NCBI GenBank assembly: GCA_009797885.1
Contig: WNKP01000003.1
Span: 372,001 to 436,000, forward strand
Length of the DNA: 64,000 nucleotides
Origin: Flavobacteriaceae bacterium GF1
Lineage (GTDB): Bacteria > Bacteroidota > Bacteroidia > Flavobacteriales > Flavobacteriaceae
Direction of reading: 5' to 3'
Notes under the pieces: model-generated
Told to the model about the DNA's origin: nothing
Seen by the model: only the letters and a program-made list of their open reading frames with translations
Databases searched by the model: none
Translations under genes and position numbers: made by a program
Part shown: piece by piece, positions 1-9,382 of the stretch
Layout: the number at the start of each line of letters is the position of its first letter
How positions within the stretch are numbered: the first letter of the stretch is position 1

Positions 1-1332
1 TTTGTCATAGGTTTCAAAAAAGCTTTGTACCATGCGGTATTGGGGTTGATTGGTCGGTACCACATAGGAACCATTGGCCTTATAAACATCCACTTTGTGC
101 AGTAAAAGCTTGTCAATGAAGGCCTTCACCCGATTTTTATCATAGTCATCTTTAAAGGAATACCCTTTGATTCGACTTTTGGAGGCATTGCCCAATGCGC
201 TCTTAAAAAAGTCTTGCTGATATTTTCTTAGGTAAGCTTTGTTTTCAACAGCCGCCCTTACCGTGGCAATACTGGTGACATACTGATTTCTGATTGTGAA
301 AGGGAAGGTAATTTCCCCAAAAGCTGTTTTTTGGACATGTCCCCTGGAACTTGCCTGTTCAAATAATAGGGCAAGTGCGCCTTGGAGATCGGGGTAGGAG
401 GAGCCATAACCGGGATACGTACCGTCAAACACTTCTTTGGTGAAATAGAAAGAGCCAATGCTGTCCAATGCTTGGGCAAAGTAATCTCCGAAAAGATTGT
501 TTAAATCCACATAGTTTTCCTTGGGCATGATGGGATCCAATGATGCATTGTCTTTCATCGGCTCAAAGAAATAGGAACTTTGGGTTCCCATTTCATGAAA
601 ATCGGTCACTACATTGGGGTACCATTGATGGTACCATTTTAATTTTCCCCTACTTTCCGGGTGAATGCCAAGCAGCCAGTCCCTGTTTAAATCAAACCAA
701 TAATGATTTGTTCTTCCACCCGGCCAGTATTCGTTGTGTTCCGCATCCTGAGGGTCGGAAACCTCAGGATTGCCTTGGTACATATTGGCCCATTGGGTGT
801 GACGGTCCCTGCCATCCGGATTTAGGGTAGGATCGATCATAATGACCGATTTATCCATATAATTCAGAATTTCCGGATTGTTGGAAGCAACAAAGGTATA
901 GGCCGATAATAGTGCCGCTTCCGAAGTAGAAGGTTCATTCCCATGAACACTATACCCTTGGTTGATGAAAATAGGTATTTCGTCATAATTGGAAATTGAT
1001 TTGGTTGGATCGACAAATGCCAAATGATCTTGTTTGATGTTGTCCAGGTTCTGGAGATTTTCTGGCGAAGAGATAGTCAAGATAATCAGTTTTCTACCTT
1101 CATGGGTCTTACCATATTCATGGATGGAAGCCCTGTCGGAAACCGCTGCCAATTTGGTGAAATAGGCTACGATAAGATCGTGTCTGGTGTGATGCTCCCC
1201 GATGTCATATCCCAGGAATTCGGAAGGTGATGGGATGGCCTCGTTGAACGGATGGAATTTTTTGTAAAAATAATCTTGTGCGGAAAGGCCGGTGCTTAGG
1301 AACAGCACCATAAAAACGATGTTTTTGAACAT
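1..1332 (-). CDS. M14-family zinc carboxypeptidase, C-terminus beyond window
   Basis: Secreted metallocarboxypeptidase. The frame opens at the ATG at 1332 with a signal peptide (about residues 1-19, ending LSAQ) and stays open to the window edge (444 codons). It shows the M14 zinc and catalytic signatures in order: VHGNEPSTSE (HxxE zinc ligands, near residue 130), NPDGRDR, DLNRDW (Asn-Arg carboxylate-binding pair), TDFHEMG (third zinc His) and LFEQASSRG (catalytic Glu). Bacteroidota members usually have a long C-terminal extension, which would lie outside the window. The role is probably periplasmic or extracellular peptide trimming; the substrate is unknown. The family call is firm, the physiological role is not. 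Confidence 0.9.
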   Translation of the reverse strand, partial: MFKNIVFMVLFLSTGLSAQDYFYKKFHPFNEAIPSPSEFLGYDIGEHHTRHDLIVAYFTKLAAVSDRASIHEYGKTHEGRKLIILTISSPENLQNLDNIKQDHLAFVDPTKSISNYDEIPIFINQGYSVHGNEPSTSEAALLSAYTFVASNNPEILNYMDKSVIMIDPTLNPDGRDRHTQWANMYQGNPEVSDPQDAEHNEYWPGGRTNHYWFDLNRDWLLGIHPESRGKLKWYHQWYPNVVTDFHEMGTQSSYFFEPMKDNASLDPIMPKENYVDLNNLFGDYFAQALDSIGSFYFTKEVFDGTYPGYGSSYPDLQGALALLFEQASSRGHVQKTAFGEITFPFTIRNQYVTSIATVRAAVENKAYLRKYQQDFFKSALGNASKSRIKGYSFKDDYDKNRVKAFIDKLLLHKVDVYKANGSYVVPTNQPQYRMVQSFFETYDK

Positions 1333-1377
1333 AGGAAGTGTGATTGAGTTAGTCCCTTTAAAGATAGGGGAAACCAA

Positions 1378-2253
1378 CTAATCCACCGAATTGAATTCCT
1401 CTACCACCTCCTCAAAATTGATTTGATAGTAGGTGCCTTTGGTTTCATTGTCCCTCACAATGCTGCCCTTGAGTTGTCTGGCCAGGTTATGAATGAGTTT
1501 CAAGCCCAGGGATTTTGTGGTTTTTGGATTTACATCGTCCGGGAAACCGATCCCATTGTCCCCTAAATACATTTCAAAGCTGTTTGTCCCCTTTTTTGAA
1601 AGATGAATTTTTATTTCGCCTTCCGTATTATTGGGAATCCCGTATTTAAGGGCATTTGTGATGGTTTCGTTGATGATCAATCCCAAGGGGATGACCGTAT
1701 CTATGCTTAAACGGTAATCGCCAATATCAAAGTCTGTGGTTACTTTGTTTTCATTGCCTTTGACAGAACGGACCAAATATTCACAAAGTTCCTCCACATA
1801 AGGCTTTAGTTCAATTTTTGAGGTGTAATCGTCCCTTTTGTACAACATTTCATGGACCATGGACATGGAAACGACCCGATGTTGGCTACTTTTAATGATT
1901 CCCTCAATCTTTGGGTCCGCTACTGCCCTGGATTGCAGGCTCAGTAGACTGGATACCGTCTGTAAGTTGTTTTTTACGCGATGGTGTACTTCCTTTAAAA
2001 GGGTTTCCTTTTCCCTGAGTTTTGCCTCCAACCCTGAATTGGTCTGTCGGTACCCACTGTTTTTTCTGATATGTAATCCATTGCCAAGGAACAAAATGGC
2101 CATAAGCAGTAGGACCAACAAAACAAGGATAGGGAGCTCCTGTGTCCAGCAATAGGCCAATAGGGCAAAAGAGATGGCCGAAGCAAAATAGTTCAGTATC
2201 TCAATAAATTGGTTCTTTTTTGACGCTTTCCTGTCGGTGGATCGGTCTCTCAT
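1378..2253 (-). CDS. Membrane sensor histidine kinase, HisKA_2 type
   Basis: A 291-residue kinase with two adjacent hydrophobic segments (about residues 22-58) and almost no extracytoplasmic domain. Next comes a HisKA_2 dimerisation/phosphoacceptor motif EVHHRVKNNLQTVSSLLSLQ (phosphoacceptor His near residue 91) and a HATPase_c domain with NETITNALKYG (N box) and DNGIGFPDD (G1 box). HisKA_2 kinases typically phosphorylate stand-alone response regulators. No response regulator is adjacent, so it is an orphan kinase here. The lack of a sensor domain suggests it senses a membrane or cytoplasmic signal (inference). Confidence 0.9.
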   Translation of the reverse strand: MRDRSTDRKASKKNQFIEILNYFASAISFALLAYCWTQELPILVLLVLLLMAILFLGNGLHIRKNSGYRQTNSGLEAKLREKETLLKEVHHRVKNNLQTVSSLLSLQSRAVADPKIEGIIKSSQHRVVSMSMVHEMLYKRDDYTSKIELKPYVEELCEYLVRSVKGNENKVTTDFDIGDYRLSIDTVIPLGLIINETITNALKYGIPNNTEGEIKIHLSKKGTNSFEMYLGDNGIGFPDDVNPKTTKSLGLKLIHNLARQLKGSIVRDNETKGTYYQINFEEVVEEFNSVD

Positions 2254-2357
2254 GGATTAGCGGTTAGCAACTAATTCACAGGATAAGGGAGTACCCTTAA
2301 ACTTTAAATCTTAGGGGTGTTCAGGGCGTAAATCTAACTATGTTTTATAACATAATC

Positions 2358-2385
2358 AAAAAAGGCAACCGAATTCTGGTTGCCC
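2358..2385 (-). terminator. Rho-independent terminator after secA
   Basis: On the minus strand a 7-bp perfect stem (ggcaacc / ggttgcc, 2364-2370 with 2378-2384) around a gaattct loop is followed by a T run. It sits about 30 nt past the secA stop codon. Confidence 0.8.
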
Positions 2386-2413
2386 TCATTGGGATATGAC
2401 TTTTTTGAACGGA

Positions 2414-5400
2414 TTATTCCTCTATCAACACCCATTCCCCTTTATTGATCAAAGGCTCTGCTTGTTTGAACTTCACCGTTTTGCTTTCACCGGACATTAC
2501 ATGCTTAATGGTGACACGTTCATTTCGCCCAATTTTTGGACGCTCCCGGACAATGGTTTCCGTTTTTTGGGGACGTTGGCCCTGTGTTTGTCCGGCAGCC
2601 CTGTTTTGGGCGGCAAGTTCATCGCTATTTGGAATCTCTTCCTTGGTGGTGCGTAGTTTTTCCTTGGGTCTCCGTACGGTTCTGGCCTCCCGGATTTGAT
2701 TGGTATTCCCAGCAGGTAACTCCCCTTTGAACAAGAAGGAAATTACTTCCTTGTTTACCTTGTCGATCATACTTTTAAAGAGCTCAAAGGCCTCAAACTT
2801 ATAAATCAACAGGGGGTCTTTTTGCTCATGGACCGCAAGCTGTACGGACTGCTTCAATTCGTCCATTTTTCGTAGGTGCGTTTTCCAGGAGTCATCTATG
2901 ATGGCAAGGGTGATGTTCTTTTCAAAATCGTTTACCAATTGTTTCCCATTACTTTCATAGGCATCTTTAAGATTGGTGACCACATTTAAGGTCTTTACCC
3001 CATCAGTAAAGGGAACTACAATGCGTTCAAATTTGTCCGACTGATTTTCATAGACATTTTTGATTACCGGAAAAGCAGTTTCGGCACTGCGCTCTACCTT
3101 GGTTTGGTAGTGTTCGTACGCCACTTTATAAACTTTTCCTGCGATATCCTGAAAGCCCAGACTCTTGAACTGTTCTTCTGTTATGGGTGAGGTAATGGAG
3201 AAATATTTGATGAGTTCAAACTCAAAATTTTTGAAATCATCGGCCATTTTATTGGTTTCTGAAATCACTTCACAGGTATCGTAGACCATATTGGCAATGT
3301 CCACTTTTAGGCGTTCCCCTTGGATGGCATGCCTTCTACGTTTATAGACTACCTCACGTTGTGCATTCATCACATCGTCATACTCCAATAATCTTTTACG
3401 GATACCGAAGTTATTTTCCTCCACTTTTTTCTGGGCACGTTCAATGGATTTTGTCATCATGGAATGCTGGATGACCTCTCCTTCTTCCAACCCCATACGG
3501 TCCATCATTTTCGCTACCCGTTCGGAACCAAATAGGCGCATGAGATTATCTTCCAACGAAACATAGAATTGGGAACTTCCCGGATCTCCTTGTCGACCGG
3601 AACGCCCGCGCAGCTGTCTGTCCACCCTTCGGGAATCATGACGCTCCGTACCTACTATGGCCAGTCCGCCTGCGTTTTTTACGTCCTGTGTCAGTTTAAT
3701 ATCGGTACCCCTACCGGCCATATTGGTAGCGATGGTGACCACCCCAGGGTTTCCAGCCTCTGCAACAATGTCCGCTTCCTTTTTGTGCAGTTTGGCATTC
3801 AGCACATTATGGGGAATCTTACGAACGCTCAATAGCTTGGAAAGCAATTCCGATATTTCCACGGAAGTGGTACCAATGAGTACGGGACGACCGGCTTTTG
3901 AGAGTTGGGTCACCTCTTCTATAATGGCATTGTATTTTTCGCGTTTGGTTTTGTATATCAAGTCATTGCGGTCATCCCGGGCAATAGGTCTGTTGGTCGG
4001 GATTTCCATGACATCCAACTTATAGATTTCCCAAAATTCGCCAGCCTCGGTAACGGCAGTTCCCGTCATACCTGCCAACTTGTTGTACATTCTAAAATAG
4101 TTCTGTAATGTAATGGTGGCAAAAGTCTGCGTGAGCGCTTCGATCTTCACATTTTCCTTGGCCTCTATGGCTTGGTGCAGGCCATCCGAATAACGCCGCC
4201 CATCCATAATACGACCGGTCTGTTCATCCACGATCATTACCTTGTTGTCTATAACAACGTACTCAACATCCTTTTCAAAAAGGGTATACGCCTTTAATAA
4301 TTGGCTCATGGTATGGATGCGTTCACTTTTTATGGCGAACTCCTTGAACAGCTCTTCTTTTAACTCCGCCTCTTTTTCAATTTCAAGGCCTTGATTTTCT
4401 ATTTGGGCTATTTCCCCTCCAATATCGGGCATTACAAAGAAATCCTTGTCCTGTTCCCCGGATATGTAATCCACCCCCTTATCGGTCAATTCAATCTGAT
4501 TGTTCTTCTCATCTATGGTAAACAATAGGTCCTCATCCACTTTGGGCATTTCCCTATTGTTGTCCTGCATATAGAAATTTTCCGTTTTTTGAAGCAACTG
4601 TTTTACACCTTCCTCACTTAAAAACTTAATGAGGGCTTTGTTTTTGGGCAATCCCCTATATACCCGTAGCAATAGGAACCCACCTTCCTTGGTGTCTCCC
4701 TCCTTGATCAATTTTTTGGCTTCGGCCAAAACCCCGGTCAGGTGTTGACGTTGTTTTTGGACGATATCCGAAACCTTTGGCCGCAATTCGTTGAACTCAT
4801 GACGATCTCCTTCCGGTACAGGTCCGGAAATAATCAATGGGGTCCTTGCATCATCGATCAATACGGAATCCACTTCGTCCACAATGGCATAATGGTGTGG
4901 ACGTTGTACCAAATCCTTTGGTGTGTGGGCCATATTATCCCTGAGGTAATCGAAACCAAATTCGTTATTGGTACCATAGGTGATATCCGCATTATAAGCG
5001 GCCCTACGGCCATCGGAATTGGGCTGGTGCTTATCAATACAATCCACAGATAGTCCATGAAATTCAAAGATTGGCCCCATCCAGGTACTATCGCGTTTAG
5101 CCAGATAATCGTTTACGGTAACCAAATGGGCCCCTTTTCCGGAAAGTGCATTTAAGTAGAGTGGGAGGGTGGCCACCAAGGTTTTTCCCTCTCCGGTCTG
5201 CATTTCGGCAATTTTACCCTGGTGCAATGCAATACCGCCAATAAGCTGTACGTCATAATGGATCATATCCCAGGTGACTTCCTTTCCTGCGGCATCCCAA
5301 GAGTTTTTCCAAACGGCATCATCACCGTCAAGACTAACATAATCCGCCCTGCCGGAAAGTGAACGGTCAAATTCCGTGGCCGTGACCTTTAGTGTTTCAT

Positions 5401-5776
5401 TGGTGGCAAAGCGCTTTGTGGTTTCCTTGACCACCGCAAAAGCCTCGGGTAGAATCCCATTTAATGTATCTTCCGAAACTTTGTAGGCCTCTTCATTTAG
5501 TTTGTCTATCTCGGAATAGATCTCCTCATTGCGATCGATATCTGTTGAAGCTTCCACCTCTTTTTTCAAGGCTTCGATTTTTTCATCGATCGAAGCACAT
5601 TTTTCCTTTATCTTGGATTTAAATTCATTGGTCTTTTGTCGAAGTTCATCATGCGAAAGCTGCTCCATTTCGGATTCAAAAGACTTTATCTGCTTTACCA
5701 AAGGTTGTAGCGCCTTGACATCTTTTTCGGATTTATCACCTACAAAGACCTTTAGTATGGAATTTACAATGCTCAT
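2414..5776 (-). CDS. secA: Preprotein translocase ATPase SecA
   Basis: Motor ATPase that drives unfolded preproteins through SecYEG. At 1120 residues it has the larger size typical of Bacteroidota (E. coli SecA has about 900). Visible features are Walker [10 protein letters not shown] (about 192-200), the DEAD-like box [10 protein letters not shown], the motif AGRGTDIKL, and motif [21 protein letters not shown]. The N-terminal part has a charged coiled-coil insertion (about residues 40-100). The C-terminus is basic and Gln-rich and ends in WVLIEE, without the CxCx8CH zinc-binding SEC-C tail of the proteobacterial protein. Transcribed alone, with a terminator behind it. Confidence 0.98.
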   Translation of the reverse strand: MSIVNSILKVFVGDKSEKDVKALQPLVKQIKSFESEMEQLSHDELRQKTNEFKSKIKEKCASIDEKIEALKKEVEASTDIDRNEEIYSEIDKLNEEAYKVSEDTLNGILPEAFAVVKETTKRFATNETLKVTATEFDRSLSGRADYVSLDGDDAVWKNSWDAAGKEVTWDMIHYDVQLIGGIALHQGKIAEMQTGEGKTLVATLPLYLNALSGKGAHLVTVNDYLAKRDSTWMGPIFEFHGLSVDCIDKHQPNSDGRRAAYNADITYGTNNEFGFDYLRDNMAHTPKDLVQRPHHYAIVDEVDSVLIDDARTPLIISGPVPEGDRHEFNELRPKVSDIVQKQRQHLTGVLAEAKKLIKEGDTKEGGFLLLRVYRGLPKNKALIKFLSEEGVKQLLQKTENFYMQDNNREMPKVDEDLLFTIDEKNNQIELTDKGVDYISGEQDKDFFVMPDIGGEIAQIENQGLEIEKEAELKEELFKEFAIKSERIHTMSQLLKAYTLFEKDVEYVVIDNKVMIVDEQTGRIMDGRRYSDGLHQAIEAKENVKIEALTQTFATITLQNYFRMYNKLAGMTGTAVTEAGEFWEIYKLDVMEIPTNRPIARDDRNDLIYKTKREKYNAIIEEVTQLSKAGRPVLIGTTSVEISELLSKLLSVRKIPHNVLNAKLHKKEADIVAEAGNPGVVTIATNMAGRGTDIKLTQDVKNAGGLAIVGTERHDSRRVDRQLRGRSGRQGDPGSSQFYVSLEDNLMRLFGSERVAKMMDRMGLEEGEVIQHSMMTKSIERAQKKVEENNFGIRKRLLEYDDVMNAQREVVYKRRRHAIQGERLKVDIANMVYDTCEVISETNKMADDFKNFEFELIKYFSITSPITEEQFKSLGFQDIAGKVYKVAYEHYQTKVERSAETAFPVIKNVYENQSDKFERIVVPFTDGVKTLNVVTNLKDAYESNGKQLVNDFEKNITLAIIDDSWKTHLRKMDELKQSVQLAVHEQKDPLLIYKFEAFELFKSMIDKVNKEVISFLFKGELPAGNTNQIREARTVRRPKEKLRTTKEEIPNSDELAAQNRAAGQTQGQRPQKTETIVRERPKIGRNERVTIKHVMSGESKTVKFKQAEPLINKGEWVLIEE

Positions 5777-5860
5777 GGATATGGTTTCCTTTGTATTGTC
5801 AAAAGCCGTTCCAGAGTGAAAACGACCGATTACTTAACGGTTAGACTGTCAAAATTACAC

Positions 5861-5886
5861 AAAAAAAGCCTCAATGAAGAGGCTTG
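5861..5886 (-). terminator. Terminator after the DUF2795 gene
   Basis: On the minus strand AAGCCTC - ttcatt - GAGGCTT is followed by a T run, 27 nt past the stop codon of the small acidic protein. It separates that gene from secA. Confidence 0.8.
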
Positions 5887-5912
5887 GGCTATAGTGTTTT
5901 TAGGTATTTTAT

Positions 5913-6137
5913 TTAATATTCATCCTCATTCCAGAGGTAGTCTTCCTCCGTGGGATAGTCTGGCCAAATCTCTTCAATGGATTCATAGATCTCTCCTCCT
6001 TCCTCTTCCATGGATTGCAAATTTTCCACAACTTCCAGTGGTGCTCCGGTCCGGATAGCGTAATCTATCAATTCGTCTTTGGTGGCTGGCCATGGTGCGT
6101 CGCTCAAATAAGAGGCTAATTCTAATGTCCAGTACAT
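5913..6137 (-). CDS. DUF2795 domain protein, small and acidic
   Basis: A 74-residue soluble protein. The N-terminal half fits DUF2795 (SYLSDAPWPATKDELIDYAI, then a predicted helix ending VVENL), and the C-terminal half is strongly acidic (EEEGGEIYESIEEIWPD, WNEDEY). The family is common next to secA in Flavobacteriia but has no established biochemical function. It is single-copy here, with its own terminator. The start ATG at 6137 gives a compact protein with no alternative start upstream. Confidence 0.85.
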   Translation of the reverse strand: MYWTLELASYLSDAPWPATKDELIDYAIRTGAPLEVVENLQSMEEEGGEIYESIEEIWPDYPTEEDYLWNEDEY

Positions 6138-6253
6138 AGCAATGGTTTGATTTTAAAATTTTTGCAAAAATAGTTTTTCAACTGAATCTTCCAAGTAAAA
6201 ACTTGCTTATTTCAGATTTATTTTAAAATAGTTTAAAAGTAAGGGCAAAAAAA

Positions 6254-6811
6254 TCAGTCCAATTTCTCTGGAATCCATTTTACCTCCTTGGCTTTTAAAT
6301 CGTTTGACAATTTTCGTGCCAAGACAAACAAATAATCGGAAAGGCGGTTTATATAGGAAAGTACCGTGTCTGGAAGGGGTTCTTCTTCGTGGAGGTAGGA
6401 TATCATTCGCTCTGCCCGTCTACAAATTGTTCTGGCCACATGACAGTATGACACGGTTGTATGTCCTCCAGGGAGGATAAAATGGGTCATTGGGGGCAAA
6501 GCACGGTTCATGGCATCGATTTCTTGCTCCAAAAAAGTACTGTCGGTCTCCTTCACCCTGGGAATTTTAAGTCGATTGTCCTTGGTAGGCTCGGTAGCCA
6601 ATATGGCCCCTAGGGTAAACAGTTTTTCCTGTATTTGGGTCAAGGTGTTTTGGTAATGCGGATCGATTTCCTGGTCGCGCAACAAACCAATCCAGGAATT
6701 GAGCTCATCCAAAGTACCATAACTTTCAATCCGGATATGGTGTTTTGGTACCCGCTTGCCCGTGAACAATGCCGTAGTTCCCTTATCGCCGGTTTTGGTG
6801 TAGATTTTCAT
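6254..6811 (-). CDS. Cob(I)yrinic acid a,c-diamide adenosyltransferase, PduO type
   Basis: Transfers the adenosyl group of ATP to cob(I)alamin to form adenosylcobalamin. The 185-residue length and the motifs TKTGDKGTTALFTGKRVPK (N-terminal ATP-binding), SYGTLDELNSWIGLL and RTICRRAERM are characteristic of PduO/MMAB-type enzymes. The start codon overlaps the stop of the small membrane-protein gene upstream (ATGA), so translation is probably coupled. In this window its product is the likely cofactor of the CarH-like regulator at 37.4-38.3 kb, and it would also serve any methylmalonyl-CoA mutase elsewhere in the genome. No cobalamin riboswitch was seen upstream. Confidence 0.95.
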   Translation of the reverse strand: MKIYTKTGDKGTTALFTGKRVPKHHIRIESYGTLDELNSWIGLLRDQEIDPHYQNTLTQIQEKLFTLGAILATEPTKDNRLKIPRVKETDSTFLEQEIDAMNRALPPMTHFILPGGHTTVSYCHVARTICRRAERMISYLHEEEPLPDTVLSYINRLSDYLFVLARKLSNDLKAKEVKWIPEKLD

Positions 6812-6942
6812 TTTTCGTGCCTTCTTTTTCCTTCCATAAACTTTCTGGACTTCCGTTTCCTGGTATTCCTTTTGTTGTAGAACAAAACCACGAAATAGAC
6901 CAGGGCCAGCCCTCCTAGGATGATATAGATGGTGTTATCCAT
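6808..6942 (-). CDS. Small single-span membrane protein (44 aa)
   Basis: The ATG at 6942 opens a 44-codon frame with an N-terminal hydrophobic helix (IIYIILGG-type segment, about residues 5-22) and a very basic C-terminus (KRNTRKRKSRKF, GKRRHEK). Its TGA overlaps the ATG of the adenosyltransferase gene by 4 nt, which supports real translation. The function is unknown; the basic tail suggests an N-out/C-in orientation. It resembles other short flavobacterial membrane peptides only in general layout. Confidence 0.65.
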   Translation of the reverse strand: MDNTIYIILGGLALVYFVVLFYNKRNTRKRKSRKFMEGKRRHEK

Positions 6943-6972
6943 GATTTTTGAATATTTCCTAAAATTACTTCT

Positions 6973-7479
6973 TTACAAACGAATGGTAAAATGCTCTTTT
7001 ACCTGTTCCTTTCGAAAAAATAGAAACCCCACCGAATAACAATCGATGCTGACCGTAATCTGGGAATGGGCAATGGCCTTTTTCCATTCCAATTGGTTTT
7101 TTGGTAGGGCATTCACCAGAACCATACTGTCATTATGTAGCCCTTTTTGTTGCATTATACGAATCAATGTTTGGTAATTAAAGTGCTTGAAGACCATAAT
7201 ATCGAAGGGGGGATTTTTATAATTTAGGTTTGGGAATGTCTGTTTCAGTTGACTTTCCAGGGTATTATCATCCACCACATGAATGTTTTTACTTCCAAAA
7301 AACGGAATACTCTTAAAAAGGATAGCCTCCATCCTGTTTTTGGATAGCCTGGGTTTCTTATAGAGGCATTGCGTTATGTAGCGGAATACAAAGGGCGACT
7401 GGATACCGTGTTGATTGGTGGATTTGAGCAAAAAACCCAGGTAGGTAAAAATGGTTGAAAATCGTTGTGCACTCCTCAT
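6973..7479 (-). CDS. Shortened class I methyltransferase-like protein lacking the SAM core
   Basis: 168 residues. The N-terminus (STNQHGIQSPFVFRYITQCL) and C-terminus (SVGFLFFRKEQVKEHFTIRL) match the two ends of a flavobacterial class I SAM-dependent methyltransferase family whose members are about 230-250 residues long. The middle, which should hold the glycine-rich SAM-binding motif and its following acidic residue, is missing or replaced: residues about 57-120 contain no GxGxG-type motif. The frame is intact. It is probably a decayed or repurposed paralogue, unlikely to bind SAM. It lies 18 nt downstream of the ABC-F gene and is probably co-transcribed with it. Confidence 0.6.
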   Translation of the reverse strand: MRSAQRFSTIFTYLGFLLKSTNQHGIQSPFVFRYITQCLYKKPRLSKNRMEAILFKSIPFFGSKNIHVVDDNTLESQLKQTFPNLNYKNPPFDIMVFKHFNYQTLIRIMQQKGLHNDSMVLVNALPKNQLEWKKAIAHSQITVSIDCYSVGFLFFRKEQVKEHFTIRL

Positions 7480-7497
7480 AAGGCGATAAAACCAGGG

Positions 7498-9369
7498 CTA
7501 TCCCCCATTAATGGAAGATAATTCAAACCATCGTTCCGTTTTCTGCTCCAATTCATCATCCAGTTTTCCCAGTTGAATGGAGAGGTCATTGATTTCTTCC
7601 CCGGATAGACTGTTTTCGGCAAACTTGTTTTGAAGGTTGACTTTTTGTTCCTCCAATTGTTGGATCTGTTTTTCCAGTTGCTTCAGTTCCTTTTGTTCCA
7701 GATAGGACAGTTTTGGGGAATCGTCCTTCTCTTTCCATTGATTTTTTTCTGACTTTGTATCGGATTTCAACTCCCGTTCTTCCTGCAATCGACTTGCTTC
7801 GTATACCCTGTAGTCCGTATAGTTTCCGGGAAAATTCTCAATGATCCCATCCCCCTTGAAAACAAATAGATGGTCCACGATTTTATCCATGAAGTATCGG
7901 TCGTGCGATACCACCAGCAAGCATCCCGGAAAGTCCAATAGAAAGCTCTCCAGTACATTCAACGTTACAATGTCCAGGTCGTTGGTTGGTTCATCCAATA
8001 GTAAAAAATTTGGGTTTTGGATAAGTACCGTGCATAGATAAAGACGTTTGCGTTCGCCACCACTTAGTTTTTCAACAAAATCGTACTGCTTTTTTCGGTC
8101 AAAAAGAAAGCGCTCCAACAGTTGTTGGGCAGAGATTTGCCTTCCCTTTTTTAGGGGGATATAGTCCCCAAATTCCCGTATTACCTCAATGACCTTTTGT
8201 CCTTCCTTAACCGCAATTCCTTTTTGGGTATAGTAGCCAAACTTGATGGTATCGCCCACTACGATCTTTCCACCGTCCAAAGCGGTGTGGCCCGTTAGGA
8301 GATTTAGGAAGGTAGACTTGCCGGTTCCATTTTTACCAATGATCCCAACGCGTTCCCCCCTGGTAAAACTGTAATCGAACTTGTTTAGAATGGTTAGGCC
8401 ACCATAGGATTTTTGAACGTTGTGCAATTCCACAATTTTACTGCCCAGACGTTCCATATTGAGTTCCAATTGTACTTGGTGCTCTTTTCTACGTTGGTGG
8501 GCCAGGGACTTTATCTTATGGAAATCGTCTATTCTGGACTTGGATTTTGTTGTACGGGCCTTGGGTTGCCTTCGCATCCAATCCAACTCTTTTTTGTACA
8601 GGATTTTGTTTTTATGTGCTTCTACCGATTCCCTTTCCATCCGAGCTTCCCTTTTTTCCAGGTAATAGCTATAATTCCCTTTGTAGGAGTACATCGTATT
8701 ATTGTCCAGTTCCAATATTTCATTACAGATCCGTTCCAAAAAATAACGATCATGGGTCACCATAAAAAGTGTGATGTTTTCCTTCTTGAAATAGTCCTCG
8801 AGCCATTCTATCATTTCCAGATCCAAATGGTTGGTAGGCTCATCCAATAGTAAAAGGTCAGGTTTGTTGATAAGGGCATTGGCAAGGGCCAAGCGCTTTT
8901 TCTGGCCTCCGGAAAGGGCACCTACTTTTTGGTGCAATTGGGAAAGGTTGAGTTTAAAAAGAATCTGTTTGTACTGTGTCTCAAAATCCCAAGCGTCAAA
9001 CCTGTCCATAGCTTCAAAGGCTTTTTGATAAGCTTCCTGATCTTCAGGGTTTTGAAGGGCTTTTTCATATTGCGCCATCACTTGTAGGACTTCACTTTCC
9101 GAAACAAAAATAGTTTCTTCAACGGTCAAGTTTGGGTTTAAATTTGGTTCTTGCGGAAGAAAGGAAATTCGAATATCCTTTCTTTTGATGACCTGCCCGG
9201 ATTCTGGTTGGTCCAAACCGGCCATAATGTTAAGAATGGAGGTTTTACCACTTCCGTTTTTTGCGATCAACGCGATTTTTTGATCCTTATTAATACCAAA
9301 AGAGATATCCGAGAACAAGGTCAGCTCGCCATATGATTTGGAAATGGACTCAACCGTAAGGTAGTTCAT
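7498..9369 (-). CDS. ABC-F family ATPase, Uup-like
   Basis: Cytoplasmic duplicated ABC ATPase without membrane domains. 623 residues carry two complete nucleotide-binding domains: Walker A AKNGSGKTS and GKNGTGKST, signatures LSGGQKKRL and LSGGERKRL, Walker B LLLDEPTNHLD and LLLDEPTNDLD. They are joined by the charged linker typical of ABC-F ribosome-associated factors. A C-terminal coiled coil (about residues 545-610, KQLEKQIQQLEEQK) is the feature that points to the Uup branch. Uup-like proteins act on ribosomes and influence DNA structure and transposon excision. The subfamily assignment is less certain than ABC-F membership. Confidence 0.93.
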   Translation of the reverse strand: MNYLTVESISKSYGELTLFSDISFGINKDQKIALIAKNGSGKTSILNIMAGLDQPESGQVIKRKDIRISFLPQEPNLNPNLTVEETIFVSESEVLQVMAQYEKALQNPEDQEAYQKAFEAMDRFDAWDFETQYKQILFKLNLSQLHQKVGALSGGQKKRLALANALINKPDLLLLDEPTNHLDLEMIEWLEDYFKKENITLFMVTHDRYFLERICNEILELDNNTMYSYKGNYSYYLEKREARMERESVEAHKNKILYKKELDWMRRQPKARTTKSKSRIDDFHKIKSLAHQRRKEHQVQLELNMERLGSKIVELHNVQKSYGGLTILNKFDYSFTRGERVGIIGKNGTGKSTFLNLLTGHTALDGGKIVVGDTIKFGYYTQKGIAVKEGQKVIEVIREFGDYIPLKKGRQISAQQLLERFLFDRKKQYDFVEKLSGGERKRLYLCTVLIQNPNFLLLDEPTNDLDIVTLNVLESFLLDFPGCLLVVSHDRYFMDKIVDHLFVFKGDGIIENFPGNYTDYRVYEASRLQEERELKSDTKSEKNQWKEKDDSPKLSYLEQKELKQLEKQIQQLEEQKVNLQNKFAENSLSGEEINDLSIQLGKLDDELEQKTERWFELSSINGG

Positions 9370-9382
9370 TATAGTCTGTACT

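Noticed and set aside
6812-7000. Cobalamin riboswitch upstream of the adenosyltransferase
   Set aside because: No B12 box-like conserved segment or long structured leader is visible; the space is taken by the small membrane-protein gene.
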